The translations under genes and the position numbers were made by a program. Source: Distichodus sexfasciatus (Eukaryota > Chordata > Actinopteri > Characiformes > Distichodontidae). Taken from it: 64,000 bases of DNA. Positions within the stretch are counted from its first letter, which is position 1, and the number at the start of each line of letters is the position of its first letter. The notes under the pieces are model-generated. The model had not been told where the DNA came from, did not search any database, and saw nothing but the letters and a program-made list of their open reading frames with translations. Positions 53,881-64,000 of this stretch are shown piece by piece. The stretch lies in contig JAVGVS010000654.1 in the NCBI GenBank assembly GCA_032718565.1, forward strand, positions 38,501-102,500, in the 5' to 3' direction.

Positions 53881-54480
53881 CTTTAAAAGTAATTAAGTGT
53901 TTTTGATGTAGCGTGGCTAACTACTACATTGTTACAAGAGCCAAGTATTTTGTAAGTTCAACTAGCAGATTGGCATTGAATTATAAAAAGTGGCATCTGA
54001 TAGGATACATTTGGAAAGTAGCTAAATACAAGTAGTGATGCTACTAAAATATTTTTTTAAAAGTAACTTATCAATAGCAAGGCTACTTTTAAAATAATGT
54101 CTTTAATAGAAACTTTTTTAAGCAAAAAGTGATGTAGCATGTCAAAGTACTACATTGTTACAAAAGGTAAAATATCTATTTTCCTCCTTTTAAAAAGACG
54201 AGTATTTTCAGCTAGTAGGTGTTTCTGATTGGTGTTAAATTAAAGTGGCTTTTGACTGTATCAAAAAATGCCTGCAAAATAATTTAAATTCTTATAAAAA
54301 TACCTGTAAATGACTCGACCACCTTACTGCCATTTCTAGTCATATTCCCATTGTGTTGACGAGTAGCTAAATAAAACTAGCAGGTGTTTCTGATTGAAAT
54401 TGAATTGGAAAAAGTGGCATCTGATTGGCTACCGTGTCCACATGGCACATGCTTGTTGAGTCATGGCATGGTCTTGGCAG
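53881..54480. repeat. Degraded hAT-like repeats
   Basis: Three related blocks around actagcaggtgtttctgatt (near 53957, 54212 and 54378) followed by aaaaagtggcatctgattgg phrases, with interspersed gtagctaaataca motifs. They look like repeated parts of one hAT-like end region. Confidence 0.45.
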
Positions 54481-55609
54481 CTCTGAGATGGAATACACCA
54501 TGGCCAAGATAGAGACAAGAATCAGTGACTGTAGAATTGCTTGTATGTGGAAAGCTGCTTTTTCTGTTGCTCATAGTGTAGCTAAGTGCCATATTAAGCT
54601 GTAGTTTAGCTATGTTTAAATATTAGCATGTTGTATCTTGAAAATCTACAGTTTAGAAGAAGCTTCTGCAACGTTACCCACAACATTGCACAGCAGTACA
54701 GATGGGATGCTCTTTTACTCCAGGAACCACTGCATGCTGGATATAATTAGTGCCTAAATGGCAACCTCCCCTGCTATACATTCCAGTTTTGTGTAGAGCT
54801 TAGCAAGCAGACCTTTTTACAACTAAGTCACAGAGGTGCTCATTAATTTTCACAGTAGGATTTTCAGGCGTTTAGCTGTGTGTTAAGAGTCCATCTAACT
54901 CTGGCCATGAGCTTAGAGCTGCTGATGCTTTTATCTGGACACACTGAAGGCTGTACGTGTGAAATTCGGTGGCCTGCTGTGGTATTTACCATATATATAT
55001 ATATACAGTATATCTGCATATGTGTGTATATATGTCAGAAGCTGGGTGTTCTGATCATCAATTTTACAGCTCAAACATCTGGCTGATTAGCCTTCACCCT
55101 GATAACTATTCGCCACCTTTGGTTAGTAACTTTTGCAGTTATGATGATGCCACTTCAAAGTTGAGGACACTTTCATGCAGCGTTCGTTTTTAAGGCACAT
55201 TAAAGGGCCATTTAAAAATGGATGTGCAGTTGCACTGCGACACAGTGACCGAGGGCAGGCAACAGTCTGGTATTAAAGTTTTAAAGTCAAGTCTGGAATG
55301 AGATCATTTACTGTTATTATAGTTATTATAACACTAACCTAAAAATGATAAACCTTAACCTCATTAGCCAGAAATTAAATGTTCAATTGCAGTTTTTAAA
55401 ATGCATATGCCACATGAAAAAACAATGACTTGGCACCAGTTACATTACACAACACATTTTAAAGGTGTGGACAACACTAACACTCAACAGCCAAGTGTCT
55501 TCACAATGTCGTTCATTTTGTCCAGTGACAAGAAGATGTTATTCCCAGACAAAGAACAAAAATGGTTACAGATGCATGGATGGGCGAATTAATGAATATG
55601 TGTAGATAG
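54481..55609. other. Unique sequence
   Basis: Short (TA)n at 54992-55006. No recognised repeat or gene. Confidence 0.4.
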
Positions 55610-55945
55610 ATAGAGAATAAAAGAAGACGCCAAAAAGCCACACGTGGTCAACGAGTGACACGCACTAAGGACGCCTGCACCCTGACCTCTAACCATTTGT
55701 GTGTTTTCCCCCCACTTTCGCTCTCTCTCTCTCTACTTTACCTCGCCTGACTCACCCACGGAGAGCCTGCACACCTGCACCACCTCACGACGAACTCCAC
55801 GAGCCCAATGACGGACTTCGACCTACCTTCCCCCCACACGGACTTCCCCTCACTGCGATTTACAATAAAAAGGAGCCCCTCCCGCTCATGTTAAACTTGC
55901 TCCGCTGTGTTTTGCGTATTTATTCCATGAGTACCCGACACAATA
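55610..55945 (+). mobile_element. Possible 3' part of a retroelement (LTR-like)
   Basis: C-rich DNA followed by acaataaaaaggagcccctc and then tgctccgctgtgttttgcgt, a poly(A) signal with a short U5-like tail ending cgaca. No opposite end or target duplication found. Confidence 0.3.
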
Positions 55946-55968
55946 GATAGATAGAGGGAGAGAGAAAC

Positions 55969-56055
<87 letters not shown>
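55946..56055. repeat. (GATA)n tetranucleotide array
   Basis: About 95 bp of perfect GATA units from 55968, preceded by agatagagggagagagaaac. The same tetranucleotide in reverse appears at 8360 and 9171. Confidence 0.95.
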
Positions 56056-56470
56056 GTGTAGAAGTGTAGGCTACCTTTAAAACTAACTGTAAAGTTGCCA
56101 ACTGGCCTGAGCACATTTGAAAGTAGACAGAAATAAACCACTAAAAATGGAGAGAAAATCCAAAGCCACGGCGCAGTAATTACAGCTGCAGGTTTTTAGT
56201 GTAGTTCTGCCCCGATGACCTCCAACACAGCCGGCGAGGAACAGCACCAGGACACTGCTACCACATTGCTATGCTGCTCTCAAGTCCTGCTGCATAATCA
56301 TATCTATATACAGACACGAGAGTCTGGGGTCAGTGTGTGTGTGTGTGTGTGTTAGTATCACCCAAACCGACTCCATGGGACTGCACACACAGAACGCCTC
56401 GATGCTGTAGTGTGTGATTAGGGGCAAGGATGGTTGAATGTGCATATTTGAATTTCATGGCTGGATCTGG
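56056..56470. other. Unique sequence with short (GT)n
   Basis: (GT)n at 56333-56352. No gene recognised. Confidence 0.45.
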
Positions 56471-56471
56471 A

Positions 56472-56502
<31 letters not shown>

Positions 56503-56694
56503 CATGTGTGCGTGCGTGTGTGTGTGTGCATGTGTATCCTGAATTCTAATAGAATGGGAGATGTTGTTCCGTCTCTGTAGCCTCCAGACGGCTCCACGGC
56601 TCTTTCCATAGCTACTATCACACTACACATCAATCTCAATGAGTGACATTTAATTCCCTCAGCTTCAGATAGAATGGAGCTCACACACACACAC

Positions 56695-56726
<32 letters not shown>

Positions 56727-56730
56727 GCAT
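56471..56730. repeat. (GT)n and (CA)n pair
   Basis: GT tract at 56471-56530 and CA tract at 56682-56726. Being complementary and 150 bp apart they could pair as a hairpin. Confidence 0.85.
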
Positions 56731-56775
56731 GTCTGTTTTCCACATAAACATGGCTCAGCCTCTCTGTTTAGAGGA

Positions 56776-57440
56776 GTTAGATGAAATAAGACGTGGACCA
56801 GTTCATCAGTTAATAGGAGAGATACTGAATGAGCTGGAGAGGAAGAGATAGAAGGAGGGAGGGATAAAAGGAAGGAGGGTGCAGGGAGGGCAAGGGGGGA
56901 GGGAAGGAAAGGAGGCAGAGGAAGAGCGAGAGATAGAAAGAGGAAAGAAGGAATGAAGGAGGAGGTGATGGGAGAGAGCGAGAAACAGAGGGGGGAGGCA
57001 GGGAGAGAGATGACGGAGAGAGAAAAGCGGAAGAGGGAAAGAGAGGGAGGGAGGTGAAGGTGAGAAGGGAAAGAGAGAAGAGAAGGGTAGGGGGAAAGAT
57101 GAAAACAGGGATAGACAGGATGAGAGAAGAGTGGGAGAAATAGAGAGGGGGAGGGAGAGAAAAAGACGGAGAGAAAGATGAAGGGAGGAAAAGAGAGGAA
57201 GGAGGGATACTGAAGGAGGCAGCGTGGGGGGTTGGGGTGTAGAGAAGAAGGGAATGGTGGAGAAGAGGAGGAGGAGGAGAGAGAAGAGAGGGTTAGGAAG
57301 GAAGATGAAAACGAGGATAGGGAGATGGAGAGAGGGAGGCGAGAAAGACAGAGAGGGAGGTGTGTTAGGGAGGGAGAGAAAGGGAAGAGGACATGGAGAA
57401 GTAAAAGAGGAAGAGAGAGAAGAAAGATGGAAAAAGAGTT
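56776..57440. repeat. Polypurine block (GGA/GAA-rich)
   Basis: About 650 bp of purine-rich plus strand (gggagggagag, gaagagagaga variants). The 343-codon minus-strand frame across it is Ser/Pro/Leu low complexity. Confidence 0.88.
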
Positions 57441-57484
57441 ACTCGTCAAATAGCAGAGACATATAACACATGGCCAAAAGAAAT

Positions 57485-58165
57485 TCCGATGTGTGTGTGC
57501 GTGTGTGTGTTCAGGCTGCTTGTGTGTGTGTGTGTGTTCAGGGTGTGTGTGTGTGTGTGTGAGTGTTTAAATGTGTGTATATTGCAATGTGCAGTGTTTG
57601 TGTGTGTAGACTCAGGTGTTTTGTGTGTGTAGTGTGTGTTCAGGCTGCTTGTGTGTGTGTGTAGGTGTGTTCAGGCTGCTTGTGTGTGTGTGTGTTCAGG
57701 CTGCTTGTGTGTGTGTGAGTGTTTAAATGTGTGTATATTGCAATGTGCAGTGTTTCTGTGTGTAGACTCAGGTGTTTTGTGTGTGTAGTGTGTGTTCAGA
57801 CTGCTTGTGTGTGTGTGTAGGTGTGTTCAGGCTGCTTGTGTGTGTGTGTGTTCAGGTTGCTTGTGTGTGTGTGTGTGTGTGTGTGTTCAGGCTGCTTGTG
57901 TGTGTGTGTGTGTGTAGGTGTGTTCAGGCTGCTTGTGTGTGTGTGTGAGTGTTTAAATGTGTGTATATTGCAATGTACAGTGTTTGCGTGTGTAGACTCA
58001 GGTGTTTTGTGTGTGTTCAGGCTGCGTGTGTGTGTGTGAGTGTTTAAATGTGTGTATATTGCAATGTACAGTGTGCGTGTGTAGACTCAGGTGTTGTGTG
58101 TGTGTGTGTGTATGGGTATGTTCAGGCTGCTTGTGTGTGTGTGTGTGTGTGTGTATCTCCATCTT
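57485..58165. repeat. GT minisatellite with higher-order units
   Basis: Repeats of ttcaggctgcttgtgtgtgt with a longer unit containing gtgtttaaatgtgtgtatat, tgcaatgt and gtagactcaggtgttttgtg. The long unit starts near 57564, 57719, 57950 and 58040. Confidence 0.9.
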
Positions 58166-58317
58166 AATCTCATCTGCAGGATTAGGTGTGTTGTCTTTAG
58201 CACTAATCCTGCTGTTATAGAGATGTGTATCGTGATGGAGCAACGGCTATTAACAAGCATTAGGGACCTTTACTGGATGAGCTGCTGCTTGTGTGTGTGT
58301 GTGTGTTCATGTATTAA
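58166..58317. other. Unique spacer
   Basis: Ordinary sequence leading into a GT run and the next dispersed repeat. Confidence 0.4.
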
Positions 58318-58600
58318 TCGCATTGTGGGGACCTTTTGTCCCCTAAAATCACTTTTTTGGGCTTTGTGGGGACATTTGAGAGGTCCCCGTGAGGAGAAAT
58401 GACTTTATAGTAAATGTGCTTGTTTTATTTGAGAAACTAAAAGAGGTAAACGATGTGCTTTTGGTTACTGAGGTTAAGGTTAGGGTTAGGATTAGGTGTA
58501 GGTGTAAAATTATGTACTTTAGTCATTATGAGAGTCTATGGAAGGACCTCACAAAGATAGTAAAACATAGACTCTGTGTGAGTGTGTGTGTGTGTGTGTG
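58318..58600 (+). repeat. ttgtggggacc dispersed repeat, copy iii (most complete)
   Basis: Begins tcgcattgtggggaccttttgt after a GT run. Includes ctttgtggggacatttgaga, tttggttactgaggttaagg, gtcattatgagagtctatgg and cctcacaaagatagtaaaac, and ends in another GT run. Copies are typically bounded by GT repeats. Confidence 0.78.
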
Positions 58601-58859
58601 ACATGAGCATAAAGAGGTCAAATGATACAGAGAGCATGGGACTGACATGAGTGCGGCCTGCATTAGTATTCCACCCGTAGTGTGGGTTTAAAGCTTATTT
58701 TGAAGCACATGTAGAGGTCACTTCAGTATGCATCCCACCCTCACTCACACACACACACACACACACACCCACCCACATGCACACACACACACATGTTCAA
58801 AGAACCGGTGGAGAGAAAGCAGAGTGTATTCATCACTAGAAAAATGGTCTCCATCAGGT
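58601..58859. other. Unique sequence with (CA)n
   Basis: (CA)n at about 58745-58792. No gene recognised. Confidence 0.5.
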
Positions 58860-59370
58860 AAACGAGGAGGAGGGAGAGGAAAAGACGGAGGAGATAAAGG
58901 AGGAAAGAGAGGGAAGGGTTGAAAAAAGAGAGGAGGGTGTGAGAGAAGGAGGGAGGGAAGGAAGAGTGGTTTGCATGGAGGGAGGGGAAGAAAAAGTGGA
59001 TGGAGAAAAGAGGGGGGAGGAAATTGAGGGAGGGGAGTGAAGGAAAAAAAGGGGGAAGGATGGAGAGAGGCAAAAGAGAGGGCAAGGAGGGGAGGGTAGG
59101 GAAGAAAGGGGAAGGAAGGATGGGAAGAGGGAAGGGAGAGAGGGGAGAGGGATGAGAGAGGGGGAAGGGAATGAGGTTGAGATACAGAAACAGACACCAA
59201 AAGAGACAGTCAGAGATAGTCAGGTGAGAAAACGAGAGAGAGTATGAAGGAGAGAGAGAGGGAAAAGGACGGGAGGGAAGTTAAAGAGGGGAAGGAGGAT
59301 GAAAAGATTAGAGAAGGAAAAAGAAAGGGGAGAAAGAAGGGAACGAGGGAGAGAGAAAGGCGAGCTTGTT
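58860..59370. repeat. Polypurine block
   Basis: About 500 bp, nearly all purine on the plus strand, with ggagggaagg and gggaagggag variants. Minus-strand frames here are Pro/Ser/Leu artefacts. Confidence 0.88.
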
Positions 59371-59504
59371 TAAAACGCATGTCTGTCTCCAGTGGTCCCT
59401 CGTTTGTGAGATGGGGGAGGCGGATCGAGTTCTCCTCTCAATAAAAATGTAACACCACCTGGAGGTGCTGTAATCTGACAGATCAGATGGGGCTGCAAGC
59501 AAGA
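59371..59504. other. Unique spacer
   Basis: Ordinary DNA between two repeats. Confidence 0.4.
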
Positions 59505-60225
59505 AAGGGCTGCTTGTGGGAGGTGGGCTAGGTTCCGTGGGGCGGGCAGGGGCTGTTTGTGGAGGGGTGGGGGCAGGTCTGCAAGGCGGGCAGGGCTGTT
59601 TGTGTGAGGGGTGGGGGTTAGGGTTTGTGGGGCGGCAGGGCAGGGTTGTTGTGGAGGACAAGTTGGGGTTTGTGGGCAAGGGCAGGGCTGGGCAGGGAGG
59701 TGGGTTAGGCTGGTGGGCGCAAGGGGCAGGGCTGTTAGGAGGGGGGGTAATAGGGTCTGTGGGCAAGGGCAGGGCTGTCAGCAGAGGGTGGGGTTAGGCT
59801 GAGGCGGCTGGGCAGGGTTGTTTGTGGGAGGGGTGGGGTTAGGTTCGGTGCTATGGGCAGGGCTGTTTGTGGGAGGGGTGGGTTAGGTTTCAGGGCGGCG
59901 GGCAGGGCTGCTTGTGGGAGGGGTGTTGTCTGGGGACCCATGGGCAGGGGCTACGCAGGGAGGTGGGCTAGGGTTCGGTGGGCAAGGGGTGGGTTGTTTA
60001 GAGTGGGGTGGGGTTAGGTTTAGTGGGCGGGCAGGGCTGCTTCTGTGGGAGGGGGGCTAGGTTCGGTGAGCTGCTGCGGGCAGGGCTGCTTTGTGGGAGG
60101 ATGTTAGGGTTTGTGATGACAAGCAGGGCTGTTTGTGAGGGGGTGGGGTTAGAATTGGTGGGGCAGGGTTGTTTTGTGGGAGGTGGGGTGCTCAGGCAGG
60201 GTGGGTTGCTGGGTTTGTAGAAAAC
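59505..60225 (+). repeat. G-rich minisatellite, about 45-bp unit
   Basis: Unit resembles gggcagggctgtttgtggga + ggggtggggttaggttyg, repeated about fifteen times with many indels. Each unit has several GGG runs, so the plus strand has strong G-quadruplex potential. Open frames in either direction are repeat artefacts. Confidence 0.88.
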
Positions 60226-60411
60226 TAATTACACTTCTGAGGACAGTCTGCAAAAACCTCCCTGTAGCCAGAACGCTAGTCAGGAGTGGGAAAACAACCA
60301 AAACCAGACCCAGTTCCAGGTTTAGACTGAGGCCAGAGTTTGTTTATGCTAACATCTGAAACCCCTTAACGAAATGGATGATATCGAAGGGCCCCAGCCA
60401 ATTAATGCAAT
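60226..60411. other. Unique sequence
   Basis: No gene or repeat recognised. Confidence 0.4.
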
Positions 60412-60590
60412 GGACTATTACATTGTTAGATGATTCACCCGGGTGGACCGAAGGTCGCCGGTTTGAATACCAGGACTGGCAAAGGTCACTGAGGTGTTTG
60501 CGAGCAAAGTAACATCCCCAGCACTGCTCCCCTGAACGCTGCCTGGTGTAAGCTGTCCACTGCCTTCACAGATGGGTGGGGCCATGGTCT
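60412..60590 (+). mobile_element. SINE-A copy
   Basis: Box A region ...attgttagatgattcaccc, box B ggtttgaatacc, then aggactggcaaaggtcactg, gcgagcaaagtaacatcccc and cttcacagatgggtgg. It is diverged. Confidence 0.65.
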
Positions 60591-60740
60591 GACCTCTTAG
60601 GGACACTAGATGTCAAGACACAAGAACAAACTCAAACAAGAAAACATTGGCAAATGTCAGAATCTTTATAAAAATTGCATAAGTAGGTTTTAAGAACAAA
60701 TTTCTTCTTAAGAACGGTTGGTGAATAAAGCCTTTTTTGA
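60591..60740. mobile_element. Probable DNA-element end
   Basis: Contains ttcttcttaagaacggttgg then tgaataaagcc, a phrase I recall at the end of fish DNA elements. The other end is not found. Confidence 0.3.
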
Positions 60741-61884
60741 TCAATTAGTGTATGGTTTTGTGATTAAACAGTCAAATGAAAACTCCCAAGTAATGAATTA
60801 TTATGATTCTACATCTGCCTCCCAGAATGTTCTACCAGTGTGACTACGTGAGTGATATTAAAATACATAACTCTGCTCTCAGCAATCGGCACGGAGCACC
60901 TATCCAGCAAAGAAAACACTACCAGTGTGTTGATACCCTGAAGCCTAGCTGACATTGTGTGTGTGTGTGTGTAAAGCATCTTCACAGAACCCACAGCCTT
61001 GAGCTGAGGTGAGCCGTGACATTAGCCCTCTAAGATCTAGCCCAAACACTGCAGGTCATGGGAAACCGCTCGACGATATGAAACGCTGCTTCCTAGGCAA
61101 CACGGAGCGTATCTGTGGATACGGACCCTCCAACTATCCTGTAATAACATCGTACTTTAACAGGAGGGATGTACAAAACACAGCATGGATACATGGATAC
61201 AAAACAGTTAGAGTTACTCAGGGGGAGGAACGTGAGTAAAGAAAATTTTGAAATTCAGAGTAAAATACAGTTTACTGCTGACCTTTAGCTATCCATTTCT
61301 TTCAGTTTTTTCTTTCTGTCATGAAGCACAGCTAAATAAAAGATGCTACAAAAAGATATGCTAAAGAAAAACGAAGAAAAATGTTACTTTGTAGTGATGT
61401 GGGCAAAAAGAAACACTGTTTGCTGTAGATTTATAGCTTATCTTTAAACAGTAATGTATTTTATTGGTCTGCAAAAACACAGTAAAATACTGTAGAAAAA
61501 CGTAAAGTGAGCGTTTCTTTGTGCTGTCGTCTCTACCTGTGTCTATACGTCCTGACTGTCCCGTGTGTCCTCAAGGTGTTGCATGTGTGTACTGCAATTT
61601 CTACCCATGATTCCATCCTGCCCCCATCTCTATGTTAATATTTCCCCAAGTTCCTCATTTGCCTACGTGTGTCTTCCCGTATTATTCTGTCTTCTACCTT
61701 CAACCTTCTCAACCTTTCTGTCTTGTTTCACGTCTAGTTAAGGGTTGCGCTCAGGTTGACATTGACTGCTATTGTTCTTGGAAAAGTCTGAAACGACTCT
61801 GTCGGATGTATGAAAAGAATAATTTCATTTTTACAGCTGTTCTTTTTTAAATAAAAGGATGCACCGACACCGGCGTCTGTGTCC
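60741..61884. other. Unique sequence
   Basis: Short (GT)n at 60957-60972. A 76-codon frame at 61009-61239 has no recognisable domain. Confidence 0.4.
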
Positions 61885-62062
61885 ATGTGTGCGGGGTGTT
61901 GGACCAAGAGATTGTGGGTTTGAATCCGACCTCTGGCATTAACAACATTGGGTCCCTGAGCAAAACTCTTAACTCTCAGGGGAGCTCTCAGGGGAGCTGT
62001 CCCTGGAATTAGGAAATATAAGTCGCCTGATGAGAGCGTCTACTAAAATGCCATAAATGTAA
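61885..62062 (+). mobile_element. SINE-B copy in sense orientation
   Basis: Head ggtgttggaccaagagattg, box B gggtttgaatcc, then gggtccctgagcaaaactct, a duplicated ctcaggggagctgtcc phrase, and the tail ataagtcgcctgatgagagc...ctactaaaatgccataaatg. Confidence 0.8.
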
Positions 62063-62089
62063 ATGTGTGGGTTTCCTTGTGCGTCGTGA

Positions 62090-62590
62090 GAGAACGCTCT
62101 TGTCACGCGCACTCCCTCCCGCGACCAGTAAGAGGATTGGGACGGGGGCAGTCACGGTTCAAAGGGAGTTGTGTTGTTAATTTCGCGGCGCGCCGCTCTG
62201 CCATTGAGTCACCCGGCCCATCTCTCCGACTCTGTCAGCTTCAACTGTGAGTACTCTCAGTTATTGGGTTCATCTCTTTAATAGTGTGTGTTGTTAGAAT
62301 GCGGATTTGTGTGGAAAAGAGAGTTCTTAAATAAACTCGCGTGATAATCCTACCTACTTGCGTTCTCAGTCAGTGTTTGCTAACTACACCACGCCACACG
62401 GGCTAACGGCTAACGAGCAGTAGTTTACAAATCCTAACCAGATCACTGGCTATCAGAAAGTTCGCATTCGGTTCAAATCCCAAATCCAGATCCCTGTCCG
62501 AATCGTGAAGCAGTCCGACAGCCACCTAACCCGGCCGCTGGGAGATTGTTAAAGTCTGTCTATTCATGTCATATCCTAACCAGATCCCTG
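62090..62590 (+). mobile_element. Dispersed LTR-like repeat (copy 2)
   Basis: Shares ordered blocks with 22740-23065. It includes ttcttaaataaactcgcgtg, a poly(A)-like signal, and ends near catatcctaaccagatccct. The phrase tcctaaccagatc also occurs internally at 62432, so the right part carries a short duplication. Confidence 0.5.
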
Positions 62591-62696
62591 ACTGCTCTAG
62601 ATTAACGTTTATACATATACATATATATATATTTATTTCTCCAGTACCAAAAGCAATAGCGTTAATGTCAGAGATTATCGGTACTTTAGTCTTTAA

Positions 62697-62819
62697 GGGC
62701 TGGTTTCTTGCTCATGGATTAAGGCTAGTCTTTGACTGTAATTCTACTACCAATGGAGCATTTTACCATTTAACCAAAACTAGTCTAGACCAGGCTTAAT
62801 CCTCGATCAAATTGGGCTC
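62697..62819. mobile_element. Harbinger-type MITE (123 bp)
   Basis: Left end gggctggtttcttgctcatg, right end aggcttaatcctcgatcaaa ttgggctc, an inverted pair. Length and interior (ctaccaatggagcattttac) match the MITE at 42095-42218. Likely mobilised by the same kind of transposase as encoded at 43746-44765. Confidence 0.75.
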
Positions 62820-64000
62820 AAAAAAGTTAGCCCCAGGGCCCGTTTAGTTCAGGTTTCGGCACCGTCTCCTAGTCTCTGCCAGGCTTGCTGTGTAATTCTC
62901 AAAAAGCTAACGCACAATTTGCCACCAGCCTCGTTCAATAATCTCTGTGTTCTGATGGTTTTAAATCAAGGATTACGAACATCACAAAATCACAAAAACT
63001 GCAAGTAATAATTTTGATGTTACTTTAATAATAATTAGCATATACATTTGGGTATAATTATTACATTGTTTTAGTAGGAAACCAGTATTTAAGTCAAGTA
63101 TTTCCTTAAGCAGAACAGAATAATCTCAGTCATGTCTTCAGACATTTTTTAAAGCATTTTTAAAGACTCAGAGATCAGTATGGATTTAGAATCAGACGGC
63201 AGATATCCAAATTTACAATATCGGTATCGACATAAAAGTGGTATCATGCCATGTTTAATAAAGATGCAGCACATCCGGATGGCAGGAGCACTACTAACTT
63301 CTCAGAGAGAATCTACAAAACCCCAAAGTTGAACAGAGTCTAGATTGTTAGTCTTTCGAAAACTGTCAACTTATAATATTCAATAGTATAGTGAAATATC
63401 ATCATTAGAAGTTAAGATAGGATTTGGGATGTTGAACTAGCGGATTCTCCGCTAATAATTATTGGAAACAACGCTTGCATCGGGTTAATTTATAGTATTG
63501 TACCAGACTTAATATTTAAAGCACCAACAGAGATTTGACTGAAAGCGCTTGATTAAGCGTGTGGATATTCGCCTGGCCAGTCGCAGCATTTACAATTCCA
63601 CGGTGGCGAAGATTTGAAAACAAGCTACCACGGCATCGCTTTCGCTTGAGAGATTTAGTGACGAAGAAGCATTCGGTTGAAAACGGTTTGAAGTCGCGAC
63701 CAGAAGCAAATCAATAGAGGCAGGATGACAGTATTGATACGCTTTCACTTTCTCTCTAAACACACACACACACACACACACACACATATTCAGCCCATTT
63801 AACTGTCATTCCATCTTGCAGAACTTTTGATACGATAAGCAATGACTACCTACTTCCAGTTTCACACACGAAGCAAGGCTCAGTCGAAGTCAAAGGATAC
63901 CTATTTAGCAGACGGAATATTAATCTGTCGCTTGTACTCAAAGAAAAAGCGAGGACTGCTTTTGTAGATCTTCAAACAACGGTACGGACGAGAGTGAAGA
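62820..64000. other. Unique sequence with one (CA)n
   Basis: (CA)n at 63761-63786. No mobile element, exon or RNA gene recognised. Confidence 0.4.

Noticed and set aside
56418..57449. 343-codon minus-strand frame
   Set aside because: It covers a polypurine block and GT/CA repeats and encodes Ser/Leu/Pro low complexity without any domain.

Overview
The window is vertebrate nuclear DNA, almost certainly from a ray-finned fish (teleost). There is no prokaryote-style gene packing. (CA)n, (CT)n and (ATCT)n microsatellites are very dense, tRNA-derived SINEs are numerous, and there are remnants of Tc1-like, hAT, PIF/Harbinger and CACTA-like DNA transposons plus a solo LTR. This mixture is typical of teleost intergenic or intronic DNA. 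I recognise no host protein-coding exon. Most apparent long reading frames are translated microsatellites or purine/pyrimidine tracts.

The one coherent gene system is a PIF/Harbinger transposon at about 42463-44940. It has an intact 339-codon DDE transposase on the minus strand (43746-44765). A three-exon Myb/SANT-like accessory gene lies tail to tail on the plus strand (42724-43604), and exon 2 appears to have lost one nucleotide. Transposase and Myb-like protein are the two proteins Harbinger elements need, so this copy looks recently active but now broken in its partner gene and at its right end. A tandem and inverted cluster of its own short derivatives (42062-42462) abuts its left end, and another derivative lies at 62697-62819.

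Layout: 1-3 kb SINE-A copies, one with a nested repeat. 3.1-6 kb a nearly continuous simple-sequence block. 6.5-7.6 kb a minisatellite, then a nested pair of DNA transposons. 8-10.5 kb ATCT arrays, a LINE tail and SINE-C. 11-18 kb a candidate conserved element, a large palindrome, other DNA elements and SINEs. 18.9-20 kb a tandem array made from a SINE head. 20.9-25.2 kb a SINE cluster and repeat fragments. 26.67-27.59 kb a solo LTR. 28.2-29.2 kb a GT minisatellite. 30.4-32.5 kb two nested insertions that split or host SINEs. 34.9-35.6 and 47.1-47.7 kb two complete copies of one transposon family with a 36-bp terminal repeat. 36.4-39 kb hAT and Tc1 relics. 39-41.4 kb CT-rich DNA. 42-45.4 kb Harbinger. 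48.4-53.9 kb two foldback elements filled with a 22-bp satellite, both at the same position of the same SINE family. 55.6-60.2 kb GATA, polypurine, GT and G-rich minisatellites. 60.4-62.8 kb SINEs, an LTR-like repeat and a Harbinger MITE.

Name key: SINE-A, SINE-B and SINE-C are labels used here for three tRNA-derived SINE families recognised by their internal box B and tails. They are not database names. All family calls come from reading the sequence; no search was run.
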